From positions 6,009,515-6,073,514 of the forward strand of contig CM030931.1 in the NCBI GenBank assembly GCA_018136815.1: DNA of 64,000 nucleotides, written 5' to 3'. Of the stretch, positions 30,929 through 42,453 are shown piece after piece. The notes beneath the pieces are model-generated. The model was not told the origin of the DNA and made no database searches. It saw nothing but the letters and a program-made list of their open reading frames with translations. The position numbers and the translations under genes are program-made. Numbering within the stretch: the first letter of the stretch is position 1; the number at the start of each line of letters is the position of its first letter. The DNA comes from Isochrysis galbana. Lineage: Eukaryota; Haptophyta; Isochrysidales; Isochrysidaceae.

Positions 30929-33198
30929 CTAGTTCGTTGAGCCCCTCTCATCGCCGCTCCCTGTCGCGCGCTCCCACGCGAGTGAAAGCTTCTCGACACC
31001 TTCGACAAGCTCTCGCGAGGACGCGCCATTGCCCGCGGCCGGGCGCGCGTCGACCTCGGCCGTCGTGCCCGCCGCCGTCAGGCCCCATAGCTGGTGCTGC
31101 AACCGCTCCGCCCGATCTTCCCACAGCTGTGCATCGGCAGCATGGCCCTCGCCCGAGTGCAAGGCAGCAAGTGCTCGGCACGCGCGCGCGCCGTCGGAAC
31201 ACGCTTCGACTGCAGCAGAGGACGAGGACGGCACGACGGGCACGGGCGTGCCCGCCTCAAGAGCCTCTACTACCTGCTCAGCTTTGGCGGCTGCTCCCTC
31301 AAGCAGGCCTACCGCCTCAGTCAGCATGGCTGCGGTGTCGACGCCACCTTGCTTTGAGTGTATAAGCAGCGCGACGCCAAGGTTGACGTCATCGGCGGGC
31401 CTTACGATAATGCCGGCCGCCTGCTCACCGCCTGTGGCCGCCTCAGCGGCTTGCCGCTTGGCCTCGCGGGCCGCCTCCACGGCGGCCGCAGCGCCACTGT
31501 CGTCTTCACGCAAGAGATGGCGGAGAGCAAGCACCGAATATACACCAGCGCGCTCGAGGCTGCCCTCGGCGCTCAGCTCGAGAGCGGTAGCAAGCAACCT
31601 ATCCGCCTCGATGCATGCGGCATAGCTGCCAGGCAGGGGCTCGCGCACGGCCCCGGTCGTGGCGGCCGATGCCACGACCACCGCCGCGCTCGCGTCGGGG
31701 GTTACGCTTGGCGTGGCTGGCGGCACACCAGGGTCTGCGCCGCCAAGAAAGGCGAGCGCGAGCGCCGTCGCGAGGCGCACGCGACCGATGGTGTACTGAA
31801 TTTCCTCCGCCTGCCTGAGCGCGCTACGCAGGCCGATGATGCAGTCGGCGAGCGGCTTGCTGCGCGTGCGCATTGCCGCAGCGAAGAGGTTGTGCGCATC
31901 ATCACACGCAGCGCGCCGGAGTCCATTCGCATGCGTTATCTCATAGGCCTGTGGGCGTGCAGGCGAGCGCACGTGGGTAGCGTGAGTAAGGGCGGCACGC
32001 ATGCAAGAGTACACCAACGCACCTTTTGCAGCTTCTCCATTGCCGAAGCGACGCGCGCCGCCGTTGGCTCGCCGTACTCGAGTTGCATGATGGCATAGGC
32101 AGAGTGCGCCGAGGCGAGCGCGTGCGCACTACCGAGGGTGAATGCGCCCTCGAATGCACGACGCAAGGCTGCAGCTGCCTCGCGTACGCGGCCTTGGGCG
32201 TGTAGGCTGCGCCCAAGCGCGAGCTGGCAAACAGCCTCGCCATAGGCATCGCCCGTGGCACCGGCGAGCTGCAGGCCGTCGCGCGCGGCTTTCTCGGACG
32301 CAGCCCACTCGCCCAGTGCCACACGCACAGCAGCGATCGTACCGAGCAGCCTCAGCTGCATCGCGTCGTCGCGCATCGAGACGGCCATCTCTAGTCCGGC
32401 GGTCGCAAACGGTAGCGCTTCTACCAGCTTGCCTGCGTCAAGACATAGCTGCGCTGATACGTGTGCGTGGTACGTCTCGATGCGCAGGTCGCCGTCACAA
32501 TGGCTCTGCACACCACCCACCTCGCCCAGCCGCCGGCGGCACGCGGCCACATAGTCGAACGCAGCCTCACTCTCAGCCTCGTCGGTACAGACGAGAGCGA
32601 GGCCAAGTAGCGCACGGCACTCCCAGTGCAGCGCGTCGGGGCCGAGCGTACCAGCCTGCGTGCGGGCGTCCTTGAGCATCAGCTCCATCTGCTGGCGTGA
32701 GCGCGGCACGTCAGCCTGCACTAGCGCACGCATCGCTCGCTCCTCAATAAGGCGCAGATCGTCGAGCACGAGCTCGAGCCGTGGGTGGGCCTTGAGGCGT
32801 GTACGCGCCGCCTCGAGCGCTTCCCTCGGCTCGCGCGCCTTGGGATCCAGCCGGATGGCCTGTGTGAGAGCAGCCGCTGCGTACCGCGGCTCGTGGCTCC
32901 GCTCGAGCGCCTGACCGAGCCGGAAATATGCCTTCGCGTTCGCGCCGCGCGCGAGGACAGCCTCAGCCTCAGCGCGCGCCTCGGCATACCCCTCGAGTCG
33001 TAGCAGGCATGCGCACCGATTCAGCCTGCACTTGGCCTCCTCCCCCTCAGCGAGCACCGCCTCCTCGTCAGTCAGCCCAGCTTTACGGGCCTGATCCAGC
33101 TGGTGGAGGGCGGCGGCGTAGCTCTGCTCGGCCGGCGCGTACAGGCCGGCCTTAAAGTGCTTGTTCCCCTTCTCCCGCTCCGCCGACACGCGCTCCAT
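30929..33198 (-). CDS. Tetratricopeptide-repeat protein
   Basis: Two exons, 33198-32023 and 31948-30929, with a 74-bp intron (CAAAAG|GTGCGT ... CACAG|GCC), giving 731 residues. The N-terminus (EREKGNKHFKAGLYAPAEQS, KAYFRLGQALERSHEPRYAA) is a classic three-TPR unit of the co-chaperone kind. Further helical repeats (ALHWECRALLGLALVCTDEA, ALLRAFEGA-like units) fill residues 190-390 and, more weakly, the second exon, which is Ala-rich. No catalytic domain is seen. A scaffold or co-chaperone role is inferred; the partner is unknown. The start codon follows a short C/T-rich leader on the sense strand, and the TAGAGTAGAGTA motif lies about 400-460 bp upstream. Confidence 0.8.
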
Positions 33199-33756
33199 CG
33201 AGAGGAAGGGGAGTTGAAGGAGGGAGTGGAGCGGGGGGGGGGGAGAGGATGAGGAGACGACGAGAGAGGGGAGAGGAGCGAGAGAAGAAGAAGAGAGACG
33301 GGGGAAGAATAGAGAGGATCAGAAGGGAGAGAGAAAAAAGAGGACGCCAGGGAAGGGGAGGAGGAGGGAGAGATTGATTATTAGGGGAGCGAGAGCAGGG
33401 AGTCGAGAGAGGAGAGAGAGAGAGAGAATGAAGGGGATCCATGCGAAGTAGGGAGGCAAGAAGGGGCAGAAGAGAAGGAAAAGAGCCGGGAGAGACCAGT
33501 AGGAGTAGAATGATCGAGAAGCACAGCAGCTGCAGATTGGTGAGAGAGGTCGGAAAAAGCTGGGCCTCTCAAGCTGCACCTTCTCATCGAACTATTATAC
33601 TAGAGCTACTCTACTGTACTCTCGGTGTCTACTCGCTTGTCTAGAGTAGAGTACTCTACTCGTACTTCAGCTTTAGAGCTTTAGAAACAATCTGAATCTG
33701 AAGATTAGAACCCCCAAAGCAGCCTAGCACATGTGCATAAGATAATAAGATTACTC
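33199..33756. other. TPR gene upstream region
   Basis: Purine-rich on the plus strand (pyrimidine-rich leader on the gene's strand) to about 33480. A variant of the cassette palindrome (minus GAGAAGGTGCAGCTTGAGAG) lies at 33567-33586, and the CTACTCTA/TAGAGTAGAGTA cluster is at 33600-33665. Confidence 0.4.
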
Positions 33757-33958
33757 CTATCACTTAAGCGGCGAAGCACCTTGGCAGGTGCTGCATGTCT
33801 GCATGTCGCAGTTGCCTCGACGACGGGCTATGTTTACATATATGGAACGTTCATTTATTTACATAAACATATGGAGCTCAGAGCACTCAACTGTCAACTG
33901 TTGACGGTCGCGAAGCACCTTCAAAGGCAAAGGTGCTTCCCTGCCCCCGCTTAAGCTT
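33757..33958. mobile_element. MITE-like element with TTAAGCGG ends
   Basis: The left end CTTAAGCGGCGAAGCACCTT is mirrored by the right end AAGGTGCTTCCCTGCCCCCG then CTTAAG. TTAA at both ends would suit a piggyBac-type target. No coding capacity. Confidence 0.45.
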
Positions 33959-33961
33959 AAG

Positions 33962-34470
33962 AGATAGTGAGGTTTGATAGCTGCGAATTCGACAAAAATG
34001 CGAAAACCGAAAACCGCAAACAACGGCGAAAAGACCAACTACCAACTACAACTACTCACTACTCGCGACAAAACACTTGGCACTTGGGACTTGGACTTGG
34101 GAAAGTGAAAGTGAAATTTTACATTTTACCGCTTTTCCGCCAAGACGGACAAGGACAAGATGTTCTTGACCCTGGAGGCGGAAGCGATGTTGCAAAAAGC
34201 CGCGCTCAAGAAGAAATGAACCTTCCACTTGACGAATAATTGGGCTGGCCCATGACCCATTGGATCTAAGGGCAATGAGGCAGGGGCCAAACCGGCGGTA
34301 GGTGCGGCGGTGGGAATGACTGCATGAGTCAGGAGTCTGACGCGCTCAGCTCCGTCAACAGAGAGGAAGGTGGAAAGGCGGGCTTGGGCAAGGGCGAGGG
34401 CGAGGACGAGGACGGCGGCGAAAGCGACATCGAGCGAGCGGCGAGAGGCTAGGTAGGTAACTATATATCG
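33962..34470. other. No gene recognised
   Basis: Mixed sequence between the MITE-like element and the LINE. A GGGCGAGGGCGAGGACGAGG run lies near 34390. Confidence 0.3.
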
Positions 34471-35611
34471 ATGGGCCCCTTTTTGAAGTCGTGGGAAAAG
34501 ATAGCGGAATGGGCCAGATCAAGAATGGCGGAAGCCAATACCAACTATATTGATCTTCTGAGAAAGAAAGCGGCGCCTTCTCCCCCCGCTCCGGAGGAGC
34601 ACGAGCTAGCCCCCCAGGAAGACCCGGACGCGCACGATTTAGGCGAAATCCTAGTGGACAAAGAACTTAACTACTATATGCGCCGAAGAGGTGACTATCA
34701 CGTAGTCAAGCTTAATGCTATGGGAGAACCCCATATACACGAGCGGGTTAGCCCGCAGCCCGCAGCCGGTTCCGGGAGAGCTATACACTCCGCTAAAATG
34801 GGGGCGAGCATATGACGGACCGGCCGAAACGGCATACCCGATTCCGCAAGAATACACGTTTGAAGACACACATATAACGTTGGAAGACATTAACGTCAAG
34901 GCGCTCACTAAAGCGTTCCTCGCAATGAAGAAAACGAAGAGGCAGAAATCCACGTTAAGATGGGAAATGAGACTACCGGCCATCTCAGGAAAATGGAAGC
35001 AAATATCGCAGCTATACAAGTATAACTTTTTAACACCGAGGGACTCGTATATGCACTTCAAACACATCCTACATAGGAGGATAGCCACGGCGAACAGATT
35101 CGCGGATGACCCGACGTGCCGCTTTTGCGGTATAGCCCCCGAAAGTTCCACGCACCTAGCCGTATGCATTGCGACGGAGCCCATCTTCGAATTCATAGAA
35201 GGACTTCTGGGGATCGTCCTTAGGCCGGGCTCTGAAGTAGCCCAACGTCTCTTTTGCTACCAAGTGGACAGGCCTCACCCCTCCTCGGGATACTTGGGTA
35301 TCCTCGCGTGGAGGTATATCCTCACGGATTTCTACAACATCCAGTACGGTAACGCGGAAGGTAGGTCCGTTAGATCGATCCTTAGGGCAATTCTTACAAG
35401 GTACCACCTATTAGCAACGGCGAAGGTCGGTTTCTTTCAAAGGCTGAAGAAACAACGAAACAACATGGGGCTGCACGCCCCGAGTAACAAACATATTCGG
35501 AAAATGATAAGCCCTCTTTATATGTATATGGTGGACAAAGACTTTAACCTAGAAGTATCGGATGACCTCTTGCAGGCGGCAAGAGGCCTAGATATACGAA
35601 ACATCACTTGA
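34471..35611 (+). mobile_element. LINE, 3' part of ORF2 with zinc-binding domain
   Basis: Two overlapping frames encode the region after the reverse transcriptase. The second contains the zf-RVT pattern (MHFKHILHRRIATANRF, then CRFCGIAPESSTHLAVC) and a conserved C-terminal stretch ending at 35611. It is 5' truncated; the frame shift lies in 34700-34815. A 3' UTR probably continues to about 35905, ending in T- and A-rich sequence. Confidence 0.75.
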
Positions 35612-35905
35612 GATGGGTGTACCGCTATGGAAAGAATTTTAAGGAAAACGCTGAAGAACTTATGCGACACAAGGGAGAAATGGACTAGCCAAACCCGAGC
35701 GAGAGATAAAGCCACAGTCTCCCGCCCCCTCCACTCCAACTCCTGGCCGTGGCAGTGCGCGCGGCCTCCCCGGAACCGGCTCTCCACTAAAGAGGGAACT
35801 GGGGAAGGGGGAGGGGGTTGTTAGGGGTTAAGGTTGGGTAGAAGGGAGGTCCACAAGCACACTGCCCCACGCCGCACGTGTAGCGGTGATTTTTAAGAAG
35901 ATTTT

Positions 35906-36408
35906 TTTAAAATAACCCACGGGTTATAAATAAGTAAAAGCCTGTCATGGTACGTATGGAATACGACATTCTCATGGCTCGTCACTCATCTTCACGCTCG
36001 CCCTTGTTCTCTAAGTGCGAAAATTGGCAAAAACCTAGTTCTTCGCAACGTAAGCTCATCAGACAGCGAGGAAGAGAGGAGGTGGGAGGTGGAAAGGTGA
36101 TGAGAGGCGCCGCCATAGCAATAGCAAGAAACTAGGGGACAACAAGCCCCGGCCACCAGCACAAGAAAGCAGCACGCTAAGAAACCTCTATACATATTGT
36201 AGCTCTCGGCAAACCGCGCAAGAAATCCAGCGTAAGAAACTCCTATGGTCTCGCGGCCGAGCGCTAAGGAAAGTATAGAGGACAAAATTCTCGGTTTTCT
36301 TAATGGTGCGCCCCTACTGTAGGTATGTAGCCCAGAATCTTCAGATGTTTTTTTACTAGTTATTTTCGGCGCTTATCTCCTCTCCGGCGGCTCGCCGTCC
36401 GTCGCGCG
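35906..36408. other. Region upstream of the TauE/SafE gene
   Basis: No coding feature. The tail motif TAGCCCAGAATCTTCAGATG plus a T-run at 36326-36352 lies about 60 bp before the start codon; it is shared with repeat D and may now be part of the 5' region. Confidence 0.4.
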
Positions 36409-38157
36409 ATGGCTATCGGCTTGCGGACGGTGGTAGCTGCCCTGCTGCTGTGCGCGACGGGGACGTGCGGCTGGATCGTCGAGCCTACTCCTGACGGATT
36501 TAACCGCCTCACCTGTGCCGGTCGTGACCCGCTGTGCGCGCCCGGCCGCGGGTGCGTCGCGCTCGCTGCGCTCAATGGCTCGGCTGTCTGCTTGCACAAA
36601 AACTTCTGGCCGCCCTCACCGGCGGACGGCTACGCTAGCGTGCTACTCTTCGGCGCCGGCGTCCTAGCCGGCGCCTCAGGGATTGGCGGCGGCGGACTCA
36701 ATGTACCGCTCCTGATGCTCGCGCAGGGCTTCCTCATTGAGGAAGCGGTGCCACTCTCGCACATCATGGTGATGGGCAACTCGCTCGCCCAGAACGCGGT
36801 CAATCTACGGCGGCGTCATCCGAGTGACGCGCGACGACCAATGGTCGACTTTGACGTGCCGCTTCTCATGCTACCCATGCAACTAGGCGGCAACGCGCTC
36901 GGCGTCATGCTCTCGCCGGTGCTGCCCGGAAGCTTGCTGATTGTCCTCTCATGCGCTGTCCTTGTCATTGCTGCGGTCAAGACACTCCACCGAGCGGTGC
37001 ACGACTTTGGGAGGGAGAAAATCGCCGGTAGCAGTGGCCGCTCATCCGCGACGAGTAGCGCGGCGCTGCTGCTGGAGGGTCGCCTAACGCCCGCTTCCGA
37101 TAGCCAGGGCGGCCTCGCAACCACTGGGACGCTGCTCGCTGCCAACTTGCCCACCCTTTCCTCAACGTTTCCTGCAGCGTGGGGCTGCCGACCGATAGAC
37201 TCGGCATCCACCGCCCCCTCCCCAGCGTCGCCGTGCTCCTGGTGGGGGGGGCGATCGCACCAGCAGCGCTCGACGACCGACTACGCTTCCACCTTCGCCC
37301 TCAAGATGGTGGCACTCCTGCTATTTTGGGCCTTATTTGTTGCTGACTACTTTGGGGTGCAAGCAACGCACGCGCACGACCGATGCTCGCTGCCGTACCT
37401 CGGCTGGCAACTTGCGCTGCTCATAGTGGTGGGCCTTGCCTCGGCCGTCGGGGCCTACCTCGCGCGCTCGCACGATCGGCAGCTCGTGGAGGGCGATGTC
37501 CAATGGACAAGTCGGAAGTTGCTCTCCGCAATTGTTCTGGTGGGCGCTGGAGCGGGCGACGCGAGGCGGCCTGCGCTGAAGTCTTGGCGTTGCTGCCCAC
37601 GATACGCCTTCTGTAACCACTGGTCCTTTTCACCACTTTCTCCTGCTTCCCATAGGCGCTATTGATCGGTGTGATCGCCGGGCTCATTGGGTTGGGCGGC
37701 GGCGAGCTCATGGCCCCATTACTGCTTGCACTAGGCATGCTTCCGCAGGTGGGCATGTCCTCGCGTGTCCCGGGCCCCGCCACCGCAGCCTTGGGGCGAT
37801 CGCGCTCTCCAATCGACCCTGAGCGGCGCAGATTGCGCAATCCTGCATCAGGTCGCCTCCTCAACCTCGGCATTCATGATTCTCTTCACTTCCTCCTCCA
37901 ATCTAGTGCATTACCTTTTCGAGGGCGTTTTGGCTCCGGAGCCGGGCTACGTCGTGTGGGGTCTCTGCCTCGGCTTCATCTCTGCCCTGACCGGCCGTCT
38001 GCTGTCGTTGCGCTTGGTGCATAAACTGCACCACCCCTCTTTGCTCATCTTTAGCTTGGGCATCCTGCTGTTGTTGGCGCTCGTGTTACTTATCGCCCGT
38101 TCAGCGGGGACCCCCGCGGACTGGACCTTTGCCCCACTCTGCGGCGGCTCATCGTGA
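36409..38157 (+). CDS. TauE/SafE (TSUP) family membrane exporter
   Basis: Exons 36409-37539, 37656-37748 and 37852-38157 (introns 116 and 103 bp; CTG|GTGGGC ... CATAG|GCG and CAG|GTGGGC ... ATCAG|GTC), giving about 509 residues. A signal peptide (residues 1-20) is followed by a small Cys-containing lumenal part. The first half of the carrier holds GAGVLAGASGIGGGGLNVPL and the second GVIAGLIGLGGGELMAPLLL, the paired glycine-rich signatures of this family. The order HDRCSLPYLGWQ, TM segment, GLGGGEL, PQVASSTSAFMILFTSSSN matches plant and protist homologues. It probably exports a sulfur-containing or other organic anion across an internal or plasma membrane. Residues about 245-290 are low-complexity and could hide another intron. 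Confidence 0.85.
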
Positions 38158-38659
38158 CGCGGCGTTCACCGCTGATAAGCATGCCCTAATGCCTATGCCC
38201 CGTTCCGGCCAGTTGTCGTGATGAGGTGCGGCGTGCGGGCTCTTTCAGATAGTCGATGAGGTGAGTTTGTGAGATTGTTTGCTATCAGTCGCCATCACCA
38301 ATGTGACTCGAGGCGCTTAGCTCATCTTGCGGTCAACGAACATACTTGTCCTTGAAGATGGCCATGGTACATTCGTCCATCCATGTGATGTGGGTACAGC
38401 ACGTCGCAATTCCAGGCTTGAATCGGAACGGGGTCATGCATGCGTGCGCCGCGTTGTCCGTATCAGGTCGCGTTCCGTCGAACGTGGGACGGACTTGATT
38501 GAGCCATCAAATGTCCATAGTTTTGTTTTTATGTGGAGGGCGCTTTACCGTAGTATTTTATAAAAACAACTTCTTAACAATCTCGCCGCGCTCACCGCAG
38601 TATTTTATAATGGTCACACTTTCATCTTCCGCATCACGCCCTAACTATCATTAAAATGA
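38158..38659. other. Intergenic with dispersed short repeat
   Basis: Holds the GGTCGCGTTCCGTC ... TAGTTTTGTTTT repeat at 38466-38530. Otherwise nothing recognised. Confidence 0.35.
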
Positions 38660-38965
38660 TAGGCTCTCCACGATCCCGACAAAGACACTGACGGGTAGCA
38701 TTAGGGGCAACCCGGCACTTCCAATATGCTGGAAAGAGGCTCTCGCGAATTTTAGAGGCCTAGACATACAACCCACCTACCTTTCGCGGGAAGGCGCGCT
38801 TTCACAGCCAATATGGCACAACCCATACATCCCTCCCCCCCCGGCGATACGGGCCCCATGGGCACGCCTATGGGAATCGTTGCATACTAAGATAATACGT
38901 GACGTATTCAAGGACGACGCTTTTACGACGCCATACAGCAAAGAAGAATGCTCGGCATATGTGTC
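38660..38965 (+). mobile_element. LINE fragment
   Basis: Codes for PICWKEALANFRGLDIQPTY, SQPIWHNPYIP and DVFKDDAFTTPYSKEECSAY, typical of the post-RT region of the same LINE lineage. Truncated at both sides. Confidence 0.55.
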
Positions 38966-38989
38966 GAACACTTACCCGAAGTTTTCGTG

Positions 38990-39480
38990 CATGAAGGCCG
39001 CACGAGTGGAGGCTGGGTCTCAGCCCTTGGCCCCCCCTGCCTCTCCGCCACGCTCGCCTCGCTAGACGCTAGCTCGCTGGCGCCATGGGGGCCGCCCAAC
39101 CAAAGTATCCTGTATGCCTGGCGACCAGGGATAGGGGGGGAGACAGCTCGAGGGCAGGCCCAGCGTGGGCGTGGGAGTGCAGCTTGCGTCCCGCGCCCAC
39201 GAGGGGTCGGGGCCAAATTGATGAGTGCCCAGCCCCTGCCAAAGGGCAGGGGGTAGGGTTGAATGCACAAGCCCACCCCGGGGGGTGTCCGCGATGGGCA
39301 GTGAGGAGGGCGCGAGGCCCCCATTGCCCCCCACTTATAAAAGCAGGTTGGCCTTGGCCTGCCATAAGGCATGCCAGGAGGATGGGTGGTTCCTTCCCCA
39401 CGCCAGGGGAGGAGTGGAGAGAGGGGGGGGCTCGTGCCCCCCCATGGGTGACCTATGCCATAAGCCATACCCAGTGGATT
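38990..39480 (+). repeat. Dispersed repeat C
   Basis: Shares blocks with 14450-14790, 16540-16900 (inverted) and 52210-52490, for example TGCCTGGCGACCAGGG and AAGGCATGCCAGGAGGATG. Non-coding. Confidence 0.5.
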
Positions 39481-39499
39481 GCCTCCCTTCTTGGCAGGC

Positions 39500-40126
39500 T
39501 GGTCGAACGCTTTCGTGGTGTGTATGTGTATGTGTGGGAGGGTATCCTTTCCCCCTTCTTAGGGCAGTACACCGGGACTTTCGATGGTGGTCCGCGCCTT
39601 TGCAGTGGACGGTGGAGCGCCCTCGCGGCATCTAGCGATGTCCAGTATGGCTGCTGTTGTGCTTGTGGCTCAGGCCACGGACCGTGTGGCGCGATGGGAA
39701 TCACGCGCACCTGCTCGATTTCTGAGGGGGGCGCGCGGTTGCTGTGACAGCGGCTGCTCCGGGTTGGCAGGAGGGCCGCCCGGAGCAGGGAGGCCAGGAG
39801 AGCGAAGAGAGCGTAGGCGCGCTCCATCGCAACCAAGTATCAAGTATAAAGTTCGTTGCATCAATTGCATATGCAAGGCCCCTCCACAAAAGCTGGCCAA
39901 GAGACGTTGACGAGGGCCACTCGCCCGGTTTTTTTCGTCACAGCATGATATGCATAGGCGTTGGCGGCCTGCGTGCCTTGTAGAAGGCCCTCCTGCTCTC
40001 TCCACCCTGTGACTCGGCGCGGAGTCGTGTCCCTCCGCCCCCCTCCACGGCCTCGCGCGAACGCTGCGCGCCATCGCTGCGCGTACAGGCTCATCACGGT
40101 CGGCATCCTGCGCGCACCCGTGGTAC
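39500..40126 (-). other. LINE 5' end remnant and intergenic sequence
   Basis: The minus strand at 39850-39808 reads CTTTATACTTGATACTTGG then GATGGAGCGCGCC, resembling the 5' end and first codons of the LINE at 28402. A short frame (MERAYALFALLASLLR) follows to a donor-like CAG|GTGCGC. The remainder has no feature I can support. Confidence 0.35.
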
Positions 40127-41102
40127 TCACGCGCGCGCGCATCGCTCATCCAACCAGTCGACTATGGCAGCCTCAATCTTTGAGCGCAATGGCTCGGGCT
40201 CGCACAGGAGGCCGTGCAGCGCCGGGTACTCGATGAAGGTCTGCTGATCGCGAGGTGTCGAGGCGCGCCGCTTGAGCTCACGCGCACCCATATTGTTGAC
40301 TACGCAGTCTTCCTCGGCGATGAGGCAGAGCAGAGGGGCACGCACCTCGTGGAGGGTTTCCTGTCTGTCCAGGCGTGGCGGTGGCAAAAGGAAGGGGTGG
40401 GGGGGGGGGTGAGCGGGCGTGGGGAGGTAGCGGGGCCGTGATGGGCGGACGCGATGGCAAGGGATGGGTGCACGCGCACGTGCGGGCGGCAAGCTCGACG
40501 CATGTGGAGGCCGAGCCCAGCCTAAGCTTCCCCTTGTACGTGAGCTCGTCCTCGGTGCACTCTCTCCGCCGCTCTAGGTCACGGTACTGGTGGGACGGGG
40601 AGGTGGCCGACGAGGGGATAGCGGCGAGAGATGGAGCGAGGCATGCGCCGAGGCGCAGCACAACGCGCTGCCACGGCGGCACGTCGAGCATCAGCATCGG
40701 CGCCAGAAGCACGACGCCCGCCACGCGAGGGATCCGGCGCGAGACGGCAAGTGCGAGAGCACCGCCCATCGACGAGCCGAGCAGGAAGAGCGGGATTTCC
40801 GGATGGGCGGCGGCGGCGCGGCGCGCAACGAGCACCCCCGCATCCTCGAGCGCGGTCGCAGACGGCAGAAGGCCGCGCAGGCCGGCACTCTCCCCGTGGC
40901 CTGGCAGGTCGAGCGCATGGACCGCCAGCCCTCGCTCACACAGCAACTCCGCCGCGTACTTGACGGTAGGGTAGAGCGCGTGCGCGCCGAGGCCGTGGAG
41001 CACGACCGCCGCGCCCCGCAGAGGCTCAGTGCGCGGCGTCCACCGGTGCAACACGCACGAGCAGCCATCAAGCACCACCACCGAGCTCGACGGGGAGACC
41101 AT
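40127..41102 (-). CDS. Monoacylglycerol-lipase-like alpha/beta hydrolase
   Basis: Two exons, 41102-40480 and 40364-40127 (CGCAC|GTGCGC ... GACAG|ACAG, phase 2), giving 286 residues. The oxyanion-side motif is VVLHGLGAHA (about 34-43), the nucleophile elbow LLGSSMGGALA places Ser111, and Asp227 (LIAEED) and His258 (PALHGLL) complete the triad. DLPGHGESAG and YKGKLRLGSA are typical of monoglyceride and lysophospholipid hydrolases. No signal peptide or anchor, so probably cytosolic or loosely bound to lipid droplets or membranes. The joined exons align well across the intron (ARTQETLHEV), which supports this splice choice. The start is the first ATG of the frame. Confidence 0.85.
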
Positions 41103-42453
41103 CCGCAGCGGAGGCCGTCGGGCCCTCTCGCAGAATGCGGTCGTTCCTCTCCTCCCCCCAGCGCCCAAAACAACAAAAAAAACACTTCCTGCGCCAAAAA
41201 GTCCGTCCCTTCTATCTTAGTACCATAGTACATACTACTCTACTGCTACTAGCAGTAGAAGTACTAACCTTTCCGCCCAGTTTTCCGAAGATTCAGTTGG
41301 GGTCCACGCCGAGAGAATGCCCGAGGCTGACGCGCATACTCGAGGCTATAAACGAGCATACTCACTTCAACAGATCAAGGGCGGAGGTCATGATTGGCAA
41401 CCGCTACTCCTACTCATAAATTCATATACCATATACCATAGAGCATAGAGCCTAGAGACCTAGCCCCAGCCCTAGCGGCACTCCCCATCCTATGCTTGCT
41501 GGCATGGAGATTTATACTCACTGACTTCTGATTTACCACGACGAAGCTACCTTCTCAGAAAAAAAAACTCTGAAGATTCTGGGCTAAACACCTACTAGGT
41601 CTAGGTACTAGGTAATCCCCTCGCAAGACTCGCAAGACTACACGGTAGTCTTTAAGACTACGCGTTTGCGCAACCGTCTAGATTCCCTTCGGTGTGTGTT
41701 GTTGTCCGTACGCGTTGCCGATACTTAACTGGTACGTGCGTGGCAAGCGTTCAAGCGTTGTCGTCGGTTGAGGCGAAGTGGCGAGCGTTTAGTGTAATAG
41801 TCGGGGCGTTCCCACTACGTGGGGTATCCCCAGTTTGCTGGCTAGTCGCCAGTCAAAATGCTCAGTCGAAGGCCGCCCCCGACCCAGAACGCTCGAGACC
41901 CCACTATTTTTTGTGCCATGCAAAATATATCCTTGCACATCATTTGAAAGCCACCAGCCTACTAGGTAGTGGCCGACACCAACAAGGAACCTCGAGTGAG
42001 AAGCAAAGCAATAGAGCGTCTACGAGCTCGGCGACAGCTAATGAGGAGTAGATGCGCACTTCATGTATCGGCGAGTGCGACCGCCCGTCTCGAGTAACGG
42101 TTCGTCCCTCGCGCACGCGTTCGGGTCGGAGTGAGCGATAACCGAGAGTGGCAAGGCGAATGGGCGGCGGCAAAAGCGGCATGAGCATAGCTGTGGAAGA
42201 AGCGCACGCCCTCCTCATTCAACTACGATGAGATTCCCATGAGCATACTAAGGGCGCGGGCTAGTGCTACCATGAGCAACGGAGTCTCGCTAGGGGTGGT
42301 TGATGCCTAAACGGTGGCAACCCCGGCGCACGGCGCCGAGTCGCGGAGGGCTTGTCAATGGAAGGGGCCTGCCGCGAGGATAGGCGCCACCCAACCGAGC
42401 TTAAATGATAAATGAGCCAAGCATCGCACTACTACACCTCGGGCTGGAGCTCC
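41103..42453. other. Intergenic, no clear gene
   Basis: The CTACTCTA motif is at 41234-41262. An inverted tail motif (minus TAGCCCAGAATCTTCAGAG plus a T-run) lies at 41556-41594. Possible tiny LINE remnant at 41300-41420 (RSRAEVMIGNRYSYS). The rest is unrecognised. Confidence 0.4.

Noticed and set aside
39453-39828. Secreted-protein-like first exon MERAYALFALLASLLR
   Set aside because: The leader and first codons match the 5' end of the LINE at 28402, so a retroelement remnant is more likely.
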